Assembly: GCF_001457455.1 (NCBI RefSeq)
Contig: NZ_LN831026.1
Span: forward strand, 2,170,001-2,234,000
Direction of reading: 5' to 3'
Source of the DNA: Corynebacterium diphtheriae
Lineage (GTDB): Bacteria > Actinomycetota > Actinomycetes > Mycobacteriales > Mycobacteriaceae
Length of the DNA: 64,000 nucleotides
This document shows positions 56,405-64,000 of the stretch, piece by piece; the first letter of the stretch is position 1; every line of letters begins with the position of its first letter. A program made the translations under genes and the position numbers. The notes beneath the pieces are model-generated. The model was not told where the DNA came from and ran no database searches. It worked only from the letters and a program-made list of their open reading frames with translations.

Positions 56405-57556
56405 TTAGCCTGCGACTCGCGCAACTGAAGCCTGGAACTGTTCGACGGGGTAACGCCCCTCCAAGACTGCAGCCACAGTGGCATCAATAGCCTCCACAAG
56501 ACCGGCCGTACTTACCCACAGTGCCTGATCAGCACCCGCTGCTAGAGCTGCTGGTACCGCCTGCACGGTGGGCATTAATGATGTAACCGCACCCATAGTC
56601 AAATCATCGGTGTAAATCACGCCACTAAAAGGTTGACCACCGGGATATGAACCGGAACGAAGCAACTGGTACGCAGCTGGATTGATCGTCGACGGAGTTT
56701 CTGGAGCACCCAGCCCCGGCACGATCATGTGTCCTACCATCACGCCCGCACCAGCAACCGGCACTCGGCCATAAGGGATCAGATCGAGCTTTTCTAGCTC
56801 AGCCAATGGTGGGGTGTGTACTTGTGCGGTGTGCGAGTCGCCGCTGGCGCGGCCATGCCCTGGGAAGTGCTTGAGTACGGGACGCACCCCAGCATCAGAC
56901 ATTCCTTGGGCGAATGCGGTGGCGTAGGTGGCGTCGATAAGCGGATCTGGGCTAAACGCGCGATCGCCTACTACTTCAAGGCCGGCTTCAATATCGACTA
57001 CCGGCGCAAAGTTCACATTAATGCCATGTGCGAACAAGGAACGACCCATGTCATAAGCCATTCCGCGCACCTGCTCTGGGGTCATGGTTTGCGCCATCAC
57101 CTGCGGGGATGGGAAATCGCCAAGGATCCCGCGGTGACGCAACACGCGACCACCCTCAAAGTCGATGGCTACAGACAGCGGGCGCCCCGCTATTCGACGC
57201 AGCTCCGCAATGTCGCGGCCTGGGGTGGTCAAGATCTGGGGATCTGTACCCGAGCCGATAAAAATTCCGCCGGCACCTTGCTGGATGGCAAAGAGAGCAT
57301 CGTCGAAATTACCCACGCCCACCATCATCAAGCTGGCAGCATCTTTGCGCAGCTGCACTGGGTCTAAAGCAACAGCCTGCGGCGTTGACGACGCCGACGA
57401 GAGCTGTTCAGACTGCGACGCAGTAGGAGTTGATGAAGGAGTGCTTGGCGCAGCCTGTTGGGAGGAGTCCTGCGAGCAGGAGCTCAGCATGCTAGCGGCA
57501 ACAACAGTGCCAAGAATCAGCGAGGCGGGTGTGAAAACGCGGCGTAGGTTATCCAT
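56405..57556 (-). CDS. nagZ: Beta-N-acetylhexosaminidase lipoprotein, GH3 family (NagZ-like)
   Basis: The 383-residue protein has a lipoprotein signal (ILGTVVAASMLSSC, Cys near 29) and a Ser/Pro/Gln-rich linker. A GH3 barrel follows with IDFEGGRVLRH, the NagZ signature KHFPGHGRASGDSH (His-Asp catalytic dyad) near 224 and the nucleophile in GVIYTDDLTMGA. It removes GlcNAc from muropeptides or glycans outside the membrane. It heads the leftward operon with the VanW, YwiC-like and DUF5129 genes. Confidence 0.88.
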   Translation of the reverse strand: MDNLRRVFTPASLILGTVVAASMLSSCSQDSSQQAAPSTPSSTPTASQSEQLSSASSTPQAVALDPVQLRKDAASLMMVGVGNFDDALFAIQQGAGGIFIGSGTDPQILTTPGRDIAELRRIAGRPLSVAIDFEGGRVLRHRGILGDFPSPQVMAQTMTPEQVRGMAYDMGRSLFAHGINVNFAPVVDIEAGLEVVGDRAFSPDPLIDATYATAFAQGMSDAGVRPVLKHFPGHGRASGDSHTAQVHTPPLAELEKLDLIPYGRVPVAGAGVMVGHMIVPGLGAPETPSTINPAAYQLLRSGSYPGGQPFSGVIYTDDLTMGAVTSLMPTVQAVPAALAAGADQALWVSTAGLVEAIDATVAAVLEGRYPVEQFQASVARVAG

Positions 57557-57590
57557 TACCTATCTAGTAAACCACGCTAGAGTAGTGCGC

Positions 57591-57779
57591 ATGGCCTTTG
57601 ATTCCGATTCATTAAACCGACGCACCCTTGGACCGGCAATTGCCAGCGCAGTTTTAGGGATCGCGCTCGGAGTTGTTGCCGTAATCGGAGCGTCCATGGT
57701 GGACTCCTCACCACAAGGAACACACATAAGCTCTAACGATGCTCTTTTAGGCGACCCAGAGTACGGATCCCGCAACTAA
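57591..57779 (+). CDS. DUF2613 small membrane protein
   Basis: The 62-residue protein (MAFDSDSLNRRTLGPAIASA, one membrane helix, GTHISSNDALLGDPEYGSRN) matches the small actinobacterial DUF2613 family. It is divergent from nagZ by 34 bases. Its TAA is immediately followed by the aftD ATG, so it is the leader gene of the aftD transcript. Function unknown. Confidence 0.85.
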   Translation: MAFDSDSLNRRTLGPAIASAVLGIALGVVAVIGASMVDSSPQGTHISSNDALLGDPEYGSRN

Positions 57780-60700
57780 ATGCCACACCTCGTGGGCTGG
57801 ATACTGGCCGCCCTCTTCAGCTTCCTACAACCGTGGGGACTTATCGCAGCCGACACCAAACACGACCTCGTGGCTAACCCCCGCCAGTTTCTCGGCGGTG
57901 CACTCCACGCTTGGAGCGACACGTTCCCCCTAGGCCAAGTACAAAACCAAGCCTATGGGTATTTATTTCCCCACGGACTTTTCTTCCTCATCACAGATCC
58001 ACTACCCGACTGGGTAGCGCAGCGCCTATGGTGGACCATTGTGCTTGGGGTGGGATATTCCGGCACCCTAATACTGTTGCGCCGTCTCCTCCCCCAGGCC
58101 CCCGCCACAGTAATAATGCTTGCCGCCGGCGCTTATGCGTTATCGCCTCGGATTCTCACCACGCTTACGGCGATCTCCTCGGAAGCCTGGGTGGTAGCAC
58201 TCGCCCCGTGGATCCTCTGGCCGCTTATGCGGCAGGACTTGAAGCGCTGCCACGTGGCGGCGTCGATAAGCGCCGTAGCGTTGTTAGGAGCCGTAAATGC
58301 CACCGCCACCCTAGCCGCCAGTGTTCCTGCCGGCCTCTACCTTCTTTGCTACCGACGCTGGCGGCGCCTGCTGCTATGGCTTGGTGGGGCGATAGCAGTA
58401 AGCCTGTGGTGGATCGTCCCGCTGCTGGTGTTGGGCCGCTATGCGCCACTGTTTACCGACTACATCGAAAGCGCGGCGGTCACCACTCACTGGCTCAGCC
58501 TGCCTGAAGTCCTACGTGGCACAACCAGCTGGACTCCCTTCGTCGACATAGAACGCGTCGCTGGGCACGAGCTCGTGACCAATCCGCTACTTATCGTGTG
58601 CACGCTGGCGGTCGCCGGCCTCGGCATGATCGGGCTACTACGCGCGCCACGATGGTGGACGCTCCTGCTTTTCACCGGCTTACTCATCATGGGCGGCGCT
58701 CACCTTTGCACAGGGCTTCTCGACGGCCCCGGCGCGGCCCTGCGCAACATCCACAAGTTCGACCCCCTCGTGCGCCTACCGCTGGTTATTGGCTTGGCCT
58801 ACGCGCTTCATTCCCTACAGCTCAAACGTCTTCCGGCTGCGGTTCTTGCTGGATTGGTGGTACTTGGTTCGATGGCTCCTGCATGGTCTGGGCAGCTACT
58901 GCCCCAGGGTGCTTACCGTGAGGTGCCACAGTATTGGAAGCAAGCAGCTGAGCTAATTAATCGCGAGGGTGCTCATACCCGCACGCTGGTGCTGCCTGCG
59001 GCGAGCTTTGCACGCCAGACGTGGGGATGGACGCGTGACGAGCCACTGCAGCCGTTGTTGCAGGTCCCGTGGGTGGTGCGCGACGCGGTGCCGCTGGTGC
59101 CACCGGAGACCATCCGTGGGCTTGATGGTGTGTTGAGTGCTGTTGATAAAGGCGCCGTGGATCATCTGGGCGATCAGTTACGAAGAATCGGCGTAGGCAT
59201 TGTGGTTATCCGTCACGATCTCGTGGCACCACATAGTGGGGACGCGACCTTAACCATGATGCGCTCGCAGTTTCCGGATATTGAAGTCCACACGTTTGGT
59301 TCGGGGAAAGAGCGTGTCGACGTAGCCATCCTTGACCGCCAGGCCCATGGGTATCTCACCGACAAACTCACCCGTGTTGCCGGCGGTGGTGAGGCATTAA
59401 GCCTGCTCGGCCCTGGTGATTTTATCTTGAGCGACTCCGACGCAGAGATCGTCACCGATACCCCGATGTTGGCTGCTCGCAATTATGGTGCAGCCCGTCG
59501 TGCGATCTCCGCGCCGCTTGCTACCGAAGCCGAAGGTAAGGACGTAGGCAACCCCGTGCGCGACTACCCTTCGGCTGCTCGCGCCACACGCGTGGTGGAA
59601 CGCGGTGGGCATGTGGTGGCATCGTCATCGGCCGCCGACGCTACTGCTTTTGGTGGCGCAGACCCCACGAGATCTATCACCGCAGCTGTTGACAACGACC
59701 CCGATACCGCATGGTTTGCAGCCCCAGGAGATCGTCATCCGTGGCTCGAACTACAGGCCGAGAGCCCCGACCCTCATCTTGAACTGCGCATTACCGGCAA
59801 GGCCGGAAAAGTAATCATACGCAGCAACAATGCTCATGTCGCCGCCGATATGCGCCCAGGTGTTCCCACCACCATCCGTATACCAGGCGGAGCCACTAAC
59901 CGCGTGCGCATCGAAGTCGCCCCAGGCATGGGCATTGCCTCAGCGCAGCTTATCCACTCCCCCATCACGCGAACCCCCACCCTGCCGCCGGCAGGACCCA
60001 GTGCGCACACCTTCTTATTCCAAAAAGTGATGGTAGATACCGGCCTGCTCAACCGCGGCTTTGAAACCGCACGCCCTATCGAAGTCACCCTATCTGCCTC
60101 GCACTGCGAGCGCACAATCACTATCGACCAAGTCACCTACGCTTGCGGTGAGCGCTTCCTCCTGCCCGCCGGCTACCACGAGCTATCTACCAGATCAGAT
60201 TGGGTGCGCCTTTCTGGGGACGGTAAGGCTGGTTTTGTTGATCTCAACGGTGACTCTGTTTTTGTGACCACCCAAGCTGCCAATCGTGGCATGCGTGCAT
60301 TCATCGGTGATCATGAGCTCACCCCCATCACCGTCAACGCAGGTGGCCAAGGGTTTATCGTTCCTAAGGCATTAGCCACCGACGATGTGCTTGATGTGAT
60401 TCGCTTCGAGTTCGCCGGTGAACACACCTACCGTCGCGGCCTTGCCGGCGGGCTTCTCCTCGGGATAGTGGTACTGGGTGCCTGCGCGGTATCCATCTGG
60501 CGATCCCGTAAACATGCATCGAGTGATACTCATGCTGCTGAGGCTTTCACCCCTGAGGTACCAACATGGATCGTAGTGACAATCGGATTAGGAGCAGTAA
60601 CAGCCGCAAGCGGTTGGCTAGGGCTGCTAGCCGCAGGAATAGCTGCTGGCATCTCCGCCACTCGTTTTGTTCGACGCTCCTTTGTTATCGCAGCATGCTG

Positions 60701-60857
60701 TGTTGTTGCTGCCATGTGGATGGCAAGAGCCCCGTGGCCTGATTCCCATTACTTTGATGTGAGTACCTGGGCTTCGCTTGTGTTTGCGTTGGGGATGGGT
60801 GCGTTGTTGCCTCGGTGGCGAAGCGAAAAACGCCCCACTGATTCCACGAGCTCGTAG
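57780..60857 (+). CDS. aftD: Alpha-(1->3)-arabinofuranosyltransferase AftD
   Basis: The 1025-residue GT-C glycosyltransferase has about eleven N-terminal helices and family text SPRILTTLTAISSEAWVVAL and GPGAALRNIHKFDPLVRLPL. A large periplasmic part (about 380-870) contains a carbohydrate-binding region (DNDPDTAWFAAPGDRHPWLE), and two or three C-terminal helices follow. AftD adds alpha-1,3 arabinofuranosyl branches from decaprenyl-phosphoarabinose onto arabinogalactan/LAM outside the membrane. Mycobacterial AftD is about 1400 residues; this shorter form fits corynebacteria. Its last 109 bases overlap the convergent acyltransferase gene. Confidence 0.88.
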   Translation: MPHLVGWILAALFSFLQPWGLIAADTKHDLVANPRQFLGGALHAWSDTFPLGQVQNQAYGYLFPHGLFFLITDPLPDWVAQRLWWTIVLGVGYSGTLILLRRLLPQAPATVIMLAAGAYALSPRILTTLTAISSEAWVVALAPWILWPLMRQDLKRCHVAASISAVALLGAVNATATLAASVPAGLYLLCYRRWRRLLLWLGGAIAVSLWWIVPLLVLGRYAPLFTDYIESAAVTTHWLSLPEVLRGTTSWTPFVDIERVAGHELVTNPLLIVCTLAVAGLGMIGLLRAPRWWTLLLFTGLLIMGGAHLCTGLLDGPGAALRNIHKFDPLVRLPLVIGLAYALHSLQLKRLPAAVLAGLVVLGSMAPAWSGQLLPQGAYREVPQYWKQAAELINREGAHTRTLVLPAASFARQTWGWTRDEPLQPLLQVPWVVRDAVPLVPPETIRGLDGVLSAVDKGAVDHLGDQLRRIGVGIVVIRHDLVAPHSGDATLTMMRSQFPDIEVHTFGSGKERVDVAILDRQAHGYLTDKLTRVAGGGEALSLLGPGDFILSDSDAEIVTDTPMLAARNYGAARRAISAPLATEAEGKDVGNPVRDYPSAARATRVVERGGHVVASSSAADATAFGGADPTRSITAAVDNDPDTAWFAAPGDRHPWLELQAESPDPHLELRITGKAGKVIIRSNNAHVAADMRPGVPTTIRIPGGATNRVRIEVAPGMGIASAQLIHSPITRTPTLPPAGPSAHTFLFQKVMVDTGLLNRGFETARPIEVTLSASHCERTITIDQVTYACGERFLLPAGYHELSTRSDWVRLSGDGKAGFVDLNGDSVFVTTQAANRGMRAFIGDHELTPITVNAGGQGFIVPKALATDDVLDVIRFEFAGEHTYRRGLAGGLLLGIVVLGACAVSIWRSRKHASSDTHAAEAFTPEVPTWIVVTIGLGAVTAASGWLGLLAAGIAAGISATRFVRRSFVIAACCVVAAMWMARAPWPDSHYFDVSTWASLVFALGMGALLPRWRSEKRPTDSTSS

Positions 60858-61858
60858 CTAATCCATGCCACCACAACGCTGATTGCGGCACACAGGAGGA
60901 AAACGAGGCCGGTGTTGCTGGAAAACACCTGCAATGTGGTGACCTCGAAAAGCACGGTCAGCACTGGCAAGTGCCAGAGAAACAGGGAATAGCTCCAGCG
61001 CCCCACGCTCAGCATGGGGCGAGTGGTGAGTATGCGATTAGGCAACGATCGGGGCGCGCCCCAGATACAGGGAGCGATAATCAGCGCTGCGAACACAGTG
61101 CCGGCTGCGATCTTTCTGATAAATTCCGCCGGCGTGGGGTGAATCAACCCGAGGGGGCCGTACCATTGTTGCCCTGCTAGCCACGCTACTGCTAGTCCAG
61201 CAAGCCACCAGAGCCAGCCGTGGCGAATGATCCATCTGTGTTGTTCCAGCTCCGCAGCGCACAGGCCCACAACAAACCACGGCAGGTAGGACATGGGCCA
61301 GAGTTGGAAGTTGACCCCTCCCCACACATCGGTGGGCCAGGGGATGGCAGCCCACCCAAAACCTGCTAGCGCAAGACCAAGGTAGCTGGGGATTTTATAG
61401 CGTTGTGGTATGCGAATAAGCAGGGGTAAGAGCAGGTAGAAGGCTACTTCGACGCTGAGCGACCATAGGTGGGTTAGCCCACCGACAAGGGCGTGGGGCA
61501 GGTAGATCTGGGTAAGAGTAAAGGTGGCTAGGATGGTGTACCAAGGGGTACCGAATGCGTTGGGGAGCAGGGCAAAGACGATGGCGCAGCATGCCCAGTA
61601 GGCGGGCAGGATGCGTTGGGCGCGGCGTCGATAGTAGTGCTTGTGGTTGCCGCGGGCGAGGAGGAATGCGGATAGGGCGAAGAAAACCGCGACAAAGAAA
61701 TCGAATCGGGCCAGTATTGCGCCAGCTGGTGTGCGTTGGTCGATACCTGATTGGAATGCCGCGTGGGTAGCTAACACGCCGAGTGCCGCCACGGCGCGTA
61801 GACCCTCTAGCTGGGGCAAGAACCGTGGTGGTTGCGAGGTTAGGTACGATTGAGACAC
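60749..61858 (-). CDS. Acyltransferase-3 family membrane protein
   Basis: The 369-residue protein has about ten helices and the acyltransferase-3 motifs LEGLRAVAALGVLATHAAF (catalytic His), FDFFVAVFFALSAFLL and THLWSLSVEVAFYLLLP. It probably O-acylates an envelope glycan or lipid. The GTG at 61858 is chosen since it precedes the conserved core with AGGA upstream; a frame extending to 62290 has unlikely composition and lies antisense to DUF3068. The C-terminal 36 residues, beyond the last helix, are encoded antisense to the end of aftD. Confidence 0.82.
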   Translation of the reverse strand: MSQSYLTSQPPRFLPQLEGLRAVAALGVLATHAAFQSGIDQRTPAGAILARFDFFVAVFFALSAFLLARGNHKHYYRRRAQRILPAYWACCAIVFALLPNAFGTPWYTILATFTLTQIYLPHALVGGLTHLWSLSVEVAFYLLLPLLIRIPQRYKIPSYLGLALAGFGWAAIPWPTDVWGGVNFQLWPMSYLPWFVVGLCAAELEQHRWIIRHGWLWWLAGLAVAWLAGQQWYGPLGLIHPTPAEFIRKIAAGTVFAALIIAPCIWGAPRSLPNRILTTRPMLSVGRWSYSLFLWHLPVLTVLFEVTTLQVFSSNTGLVFLLCAAISVVVAWISYELVESVGRFSLRHRGNNAPIPNANTSEAQVLTSK

Positions 61859-61900
61859 TCCCACGGATCCTAGTCGAAAGTTGAGCACACAAGGGTGAAG

Positions 61901-62995
61901 ATGAAACCTCGCCTCAGCCCCTCTGGCATTGCGTTTGTTACTGCTGCCGTGTTGTTTATTATGGCGGCCGTCGTTCCGGCGTTGGTGACGGCGCTGCTCA
62001 AGCCGATCCCTGTGGGTATTGCGCGTTCTATTACTACCCAGCCGGCGGCGACGGTGATGGTAGATCCTGCGTGTGCGGGGGCGTCGCCACTGTCGTGCCC
62101 GCATGTGGAAACGACCACCCAGCTGCGTCGTGAGGTAACAACGAACAAGACGGAGGTGCGCGATGAGGTGGATTTGCGTGTCGACGAATCCTTGCGGCGC
62201 ACAGACACCAACGAGGACATCATTACTATCGACGATTCCCTCCGCCTGATCAGACACTCCACCTATCCTGTTATCGACTCCACAAGCCACATGAAGGTGA
62301 AGTCTCAGGCGTTAAACCTCAACTTTGATACCGGCGATTTCGCCCGCGATGGTTTGCAATACTTCTTCCCCTTCCACACGGAGCGGCGTTCGTATCAGTT
62401 CTTTGACCCGATCGCACAAAAGACCTGGCCGTTGGACTATGTGCAGCAAGATAATGGCGAGTATGTGTTCACTCAGACTGTTCCTGCGACCAACTTGGTC
62501 AAGGCCGCCACGCGTTCTTATACGCAGCCGGATGACATCTCCGATGAGCATTCCACGCAGGCACAGGCCTCGGATCTTAGCCCTGAGCAGCAAAAGCAGT
62601 TGGCCGCAATGCAGGTGACGGATCCTCAAGGCTCGGCGCTGCTCACACCGTACTATGCGACGACGCGCACGCTGTGGGTGGAGCCAAAAAGTGGTGTGGT
62701 GGTCAACCAAGAAGAAGATGTTTTTATGTTCTACGCGGGTTCGCAGCGCGAGGCGGATCGCATTGCAGCTTCCGGCCATGACGATGAGCTGGCCAAGGAA
62801 CGCACGATTTTGCGCACCTCTTTGAACTGGGATGCGGATACCCAGGCGAATGCTCGCGCGGAGGCCCGCCCGACGGTAGTGGCGTTAAAGGCTGCCCGCG
62901 TGGGTGGCTTCTTGGTCAAGATGGCTGGTGTGGCAGCGCTGATCATCGGTGTGCTTTTGGCTTCTCGACGCCGCAGCGAACCCCAATGCCGCTAG
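61901..62995 (+). CDS. DUF3068 (PorA-family) membrane protein
   Basis: The 364-residue protein has an N-terminal helix (IAFVTAAVLFIMAAVVPALV) and a large extracytoplasmic beta-rich domain. Conserved blocks are SRxTYPVID-like HSTYPVIDSTSHMK, DGLQYFFPFHTERRSYQFFD and LDYVQQDNGEYVFTQTVPAT. A C-terminal helix (FLVKMAGVAALIIGVLLA) follows. DUF3068 proteins occur in mycolata next to envelope biosynthesis genes; function is not established. The ATG at 61901 follows AAGGGTGAAG. Its end overlaps the next gene by ten bases. Confidence 0.85.
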   Translation: MKPRLSPSGIAFVTAAVLFIMAAVVPALVTALLKPIPVGIARSITTQPAATVMVDPACAGASPLSCPHVETTTQLRREVTTNKTEVRDEVDLRVDESLRRTDTNEDIITIDDSLRLIRHSTYPVIDSTSHMKVKSQALNLNFDTGDFARDGLQYFFPFHTERRSYQFFDPIAQKTWPLDYVQQDNGEYVFTQTVPATNLVKAATRSYTQPDDISDEHSTQAQASDLSPEQQKQLAAMQVTDPQGSALLTPYYATTRTLWVEPKSGVVVNQEEDVFMFYAGSQREADRIAASGHDDELAKERTILRTSLNWDADTQANARAEARPTVVALKAARVGGFLVKMAGVAALIIGVLLASRRRSEPQCR

Positions 62996-64000
62996 TCGTA
63001 GGCTGGGCAGCAGCTCTTATCACGGCACTTTTGTGGCCGTTTCTGATGCCCCACGACGGCATGCTGGCGTTGCGGGACATGGTGGTTATCGACCGCCCAG
63101 CGCTGAGCGAAAACGCCTTGGGCTGGGGAAATCTGCCCGCCCGTAATGCTCCTCAAGATGGGCTGCTGGCGATTATCGGCCAGATCATTCCAGCACCATG
63201 GACTGTGCGCGTGGCGCTGCTTGCCGCTGCTATTGGCGGTGCGGTGGGCGCTGCACGCTTGGGTCAATCGCAGTGGCAGCGTATCGCTGCGATAACCGTG
63301 ACCTTATGGAATCCCTTTGTGGTGGAGCGCCTTTTACAGGGCCACTGGTCGTTGGTGATCGCCGCGTGGCTGGTTCCTCTGTTGCTTGGTCAGGGGCGTT
63401 TGGTGGCGTTGTGGGTGGCGTCGATAACGCCCACGGGTGCTGTTCTGGGCGCGGTGATTGCGGCGGTGTCTGCTCCCACTCGAAGGCTGCGCTTGGTGGT
63501 TATGGCGATCAGCGCGGTGTTGTTTCTGCCGTGGTTGTTGCCCAGTATGATCGCGCCTCCTGCGGGTGTGACGGATGTATTCTTTCCCCGTGCGGAGGGC
63601 TATGTGGGCCGGTTGGGTGCGTTTGTGGGACTTGGTGGCATATGGAATGCGGAGGTGATACCGCCTTCGCGGGAGTCCGGCTTTGCCATCGCGGGAATTA
63701 TATTGTGCGCAATCACGGTGTGGTACGCTCCCCGCCGTTATCAGCTCCTAGCCCTTGTAGGGGTGGTGGCCATGTATGCGGTTACACCCTGGACGTTGAC
63801 GCACATCCCAGGTGTTTTGCTGTTTCGCGATTCCGCCAAGCTCAGCATGTTGTTGCTACCAGCGATGATCTATGGTGCTGCACGTATCCGCCCCCGCCCA
63901 CTGATTGCCGCGGCGATCCTTGCGGCACTTCTTCAAGTTCCCGACGCACCCCTTGCGGTCCGCCCGCTTGCCCCCGTGGCGCAGCCTGAACTCCCGCGAA
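62986..64000 (+). CDS. Polytopic membrane protein, partial (runs off the window)
   Basis: The ATG at 62986 overlaps the DUF3068 stop, and the frame stays open to the window end (338 codons). It has about eight hydrophobic helices. Polar-loop text includes NPFVVERLLQGHWSLVIAAW after helix 3 and HIPGVLLFRDSAKLSMLLLP near the end; both resemble the loops of GT-C-type glycosyltransferases and related mycolata envelope proteins. No catalytic residues can be assigned. The tight coupling to DUF3068 suggests a joint envelope function. Exact family unassigned. Confidence 0.75.
   Translation, partial: MPLVVGWAAALITALLWPFLMPHDGMLALRDMVVIDRPALSENALGWGNLPARNAPQDGLLAIIGQIIPAPWTVRVALLAAAIGGAVGAARLGQSQWQRIAAITVTLWNPFVVERLLQGHWSLVIAAWLVPLLLGQGRLVALWVASITPTGAVLGAVIAAVSAPTRRLRLVVMAISAVLFLPWLLPSMIAPPAGVTDVFFPRAEGYVGRLGAFVGLGGIWNAEVIPPSRESGFAIAGIILCAITVWYAPRRYQLLALVGVVAMYAVTPWTLTHIPGVLLFRDSAKLSMLLLPAMIYGAARIRPRPLIAAAILAALLQVPDAPLAVRPLAPVAQPELPR

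Noticed and set aside
57165..57779. 204-codon frame covering the DUF2613 gene
   Set aside because: Only the last 62 codons from 57591 are conserved; the upstream part is antisense to nagZ.
60749..62290. 513-codon version of the acyltransferase with a long N-terminal extension
   Set aside because: The extension is Arg/His-rich, lies antisense to DUF3068 and lacks family similarity; the acyltransferase fold starts just after 61858.

Overview
The window looks like a Corynebacterium chromosome of the C. diphtheriae / C. ulcerans / C. pseudotuberculosis group. The evidence is: intermediate G+C, an rRNA operon without spacer tRNAs, mycolata envelope genes (an AftD-type arabinofuranosyltransferase, DUF3068 and DUF2613 proteins), a LysX-type lysyl-phosphatidylglycerol synthase, DtxR boxes in front of iron-uptake genes, and IS31831-like and IS3-like relics typical of corynebacteria. 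The species assignment is inference.

Layout. 0-3.2 kb: the C-terminus of an FprA-type reductase, a secreted coiled-coil protein anchored by a C-terminal helix, then a decayed IS3 element and a diverged direct repeat. 3.2-9.2 kb: a complete rRNA operon on the minus strand (promoter near 9.05 kb, 16S, spacer, 23S, 5S, strong terminator). 9.25-13 kb: a giant single-chain purL. 13-15.3 kb: a beta-oxidation relic in which a frameshifted thiolase is fused in frame to an enoyl-CoA hydratase fragment, plus a broken pentapeptide-repeat gene. 15.3-20.5 kb: a DtxR-box-preceded siderophore uptake operon (lipoprotein, two permeases, ATPase, siderophore-interacting flavoprotein). 20.5-22 kb: a 156-bp deleted ISL3 element, a frameshifted nucleosidase and a shrunken FprA relic.

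22-35.8 kb is mostly core: a membrane iron-sulfur oxidoreductase with a proline-rich repeat tail, a DUF1707 protein, butanediol dehydrogenase, alaT, a YibE/F protein, lysX, an alpha/beta hydrolase, a DUF998 protein, UDP-sugar dehydrogenase, dcd and tRNA-Gly(CCC). 35.8-39.9 kb, just behind the tRNA, is an accessory zone of mobile and phage debris (IS3 orfA, small terminase, BRO-N antirepressor, phage DNA polymerase). It encloses two intact-looking genes: an Abi_2/HEPN protein and an unrecognised 197-aa protein.

39.9-49.5 kb is a metallophore-like locus. Two ABC half-exporters and a carrier-protein/thioesterase remnant run leftward. A Tat-lipoprotein, two permeases and a fused double ATPase of the nickel/peptide family run rightward. 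A DtxR-like box sits in the shared promoter region. 49.5-52.4 kb holds two MFS transporters around a metE relic.

52.4-64 kb is an envelope region. A minus-strand operon carries NagZ-like, VanW-domain, YwiC-like and DUF5129 genes. A plus-strand run carries DUF2613 and aftD, which meets an acyltransferase-3 gene tail to tail with a 109-bp coding overlap. DUF3068 and a polytopic membrane protein that runs off the window follow.

A recurring theme is gene decay by internal deletion, seen in fadA/fadB, fprA, metE, the thioesterase, the ISL3 element and the phage polymerase. A 92-bp element with terminal inverted repeats occurs twice, in opposite orientations.
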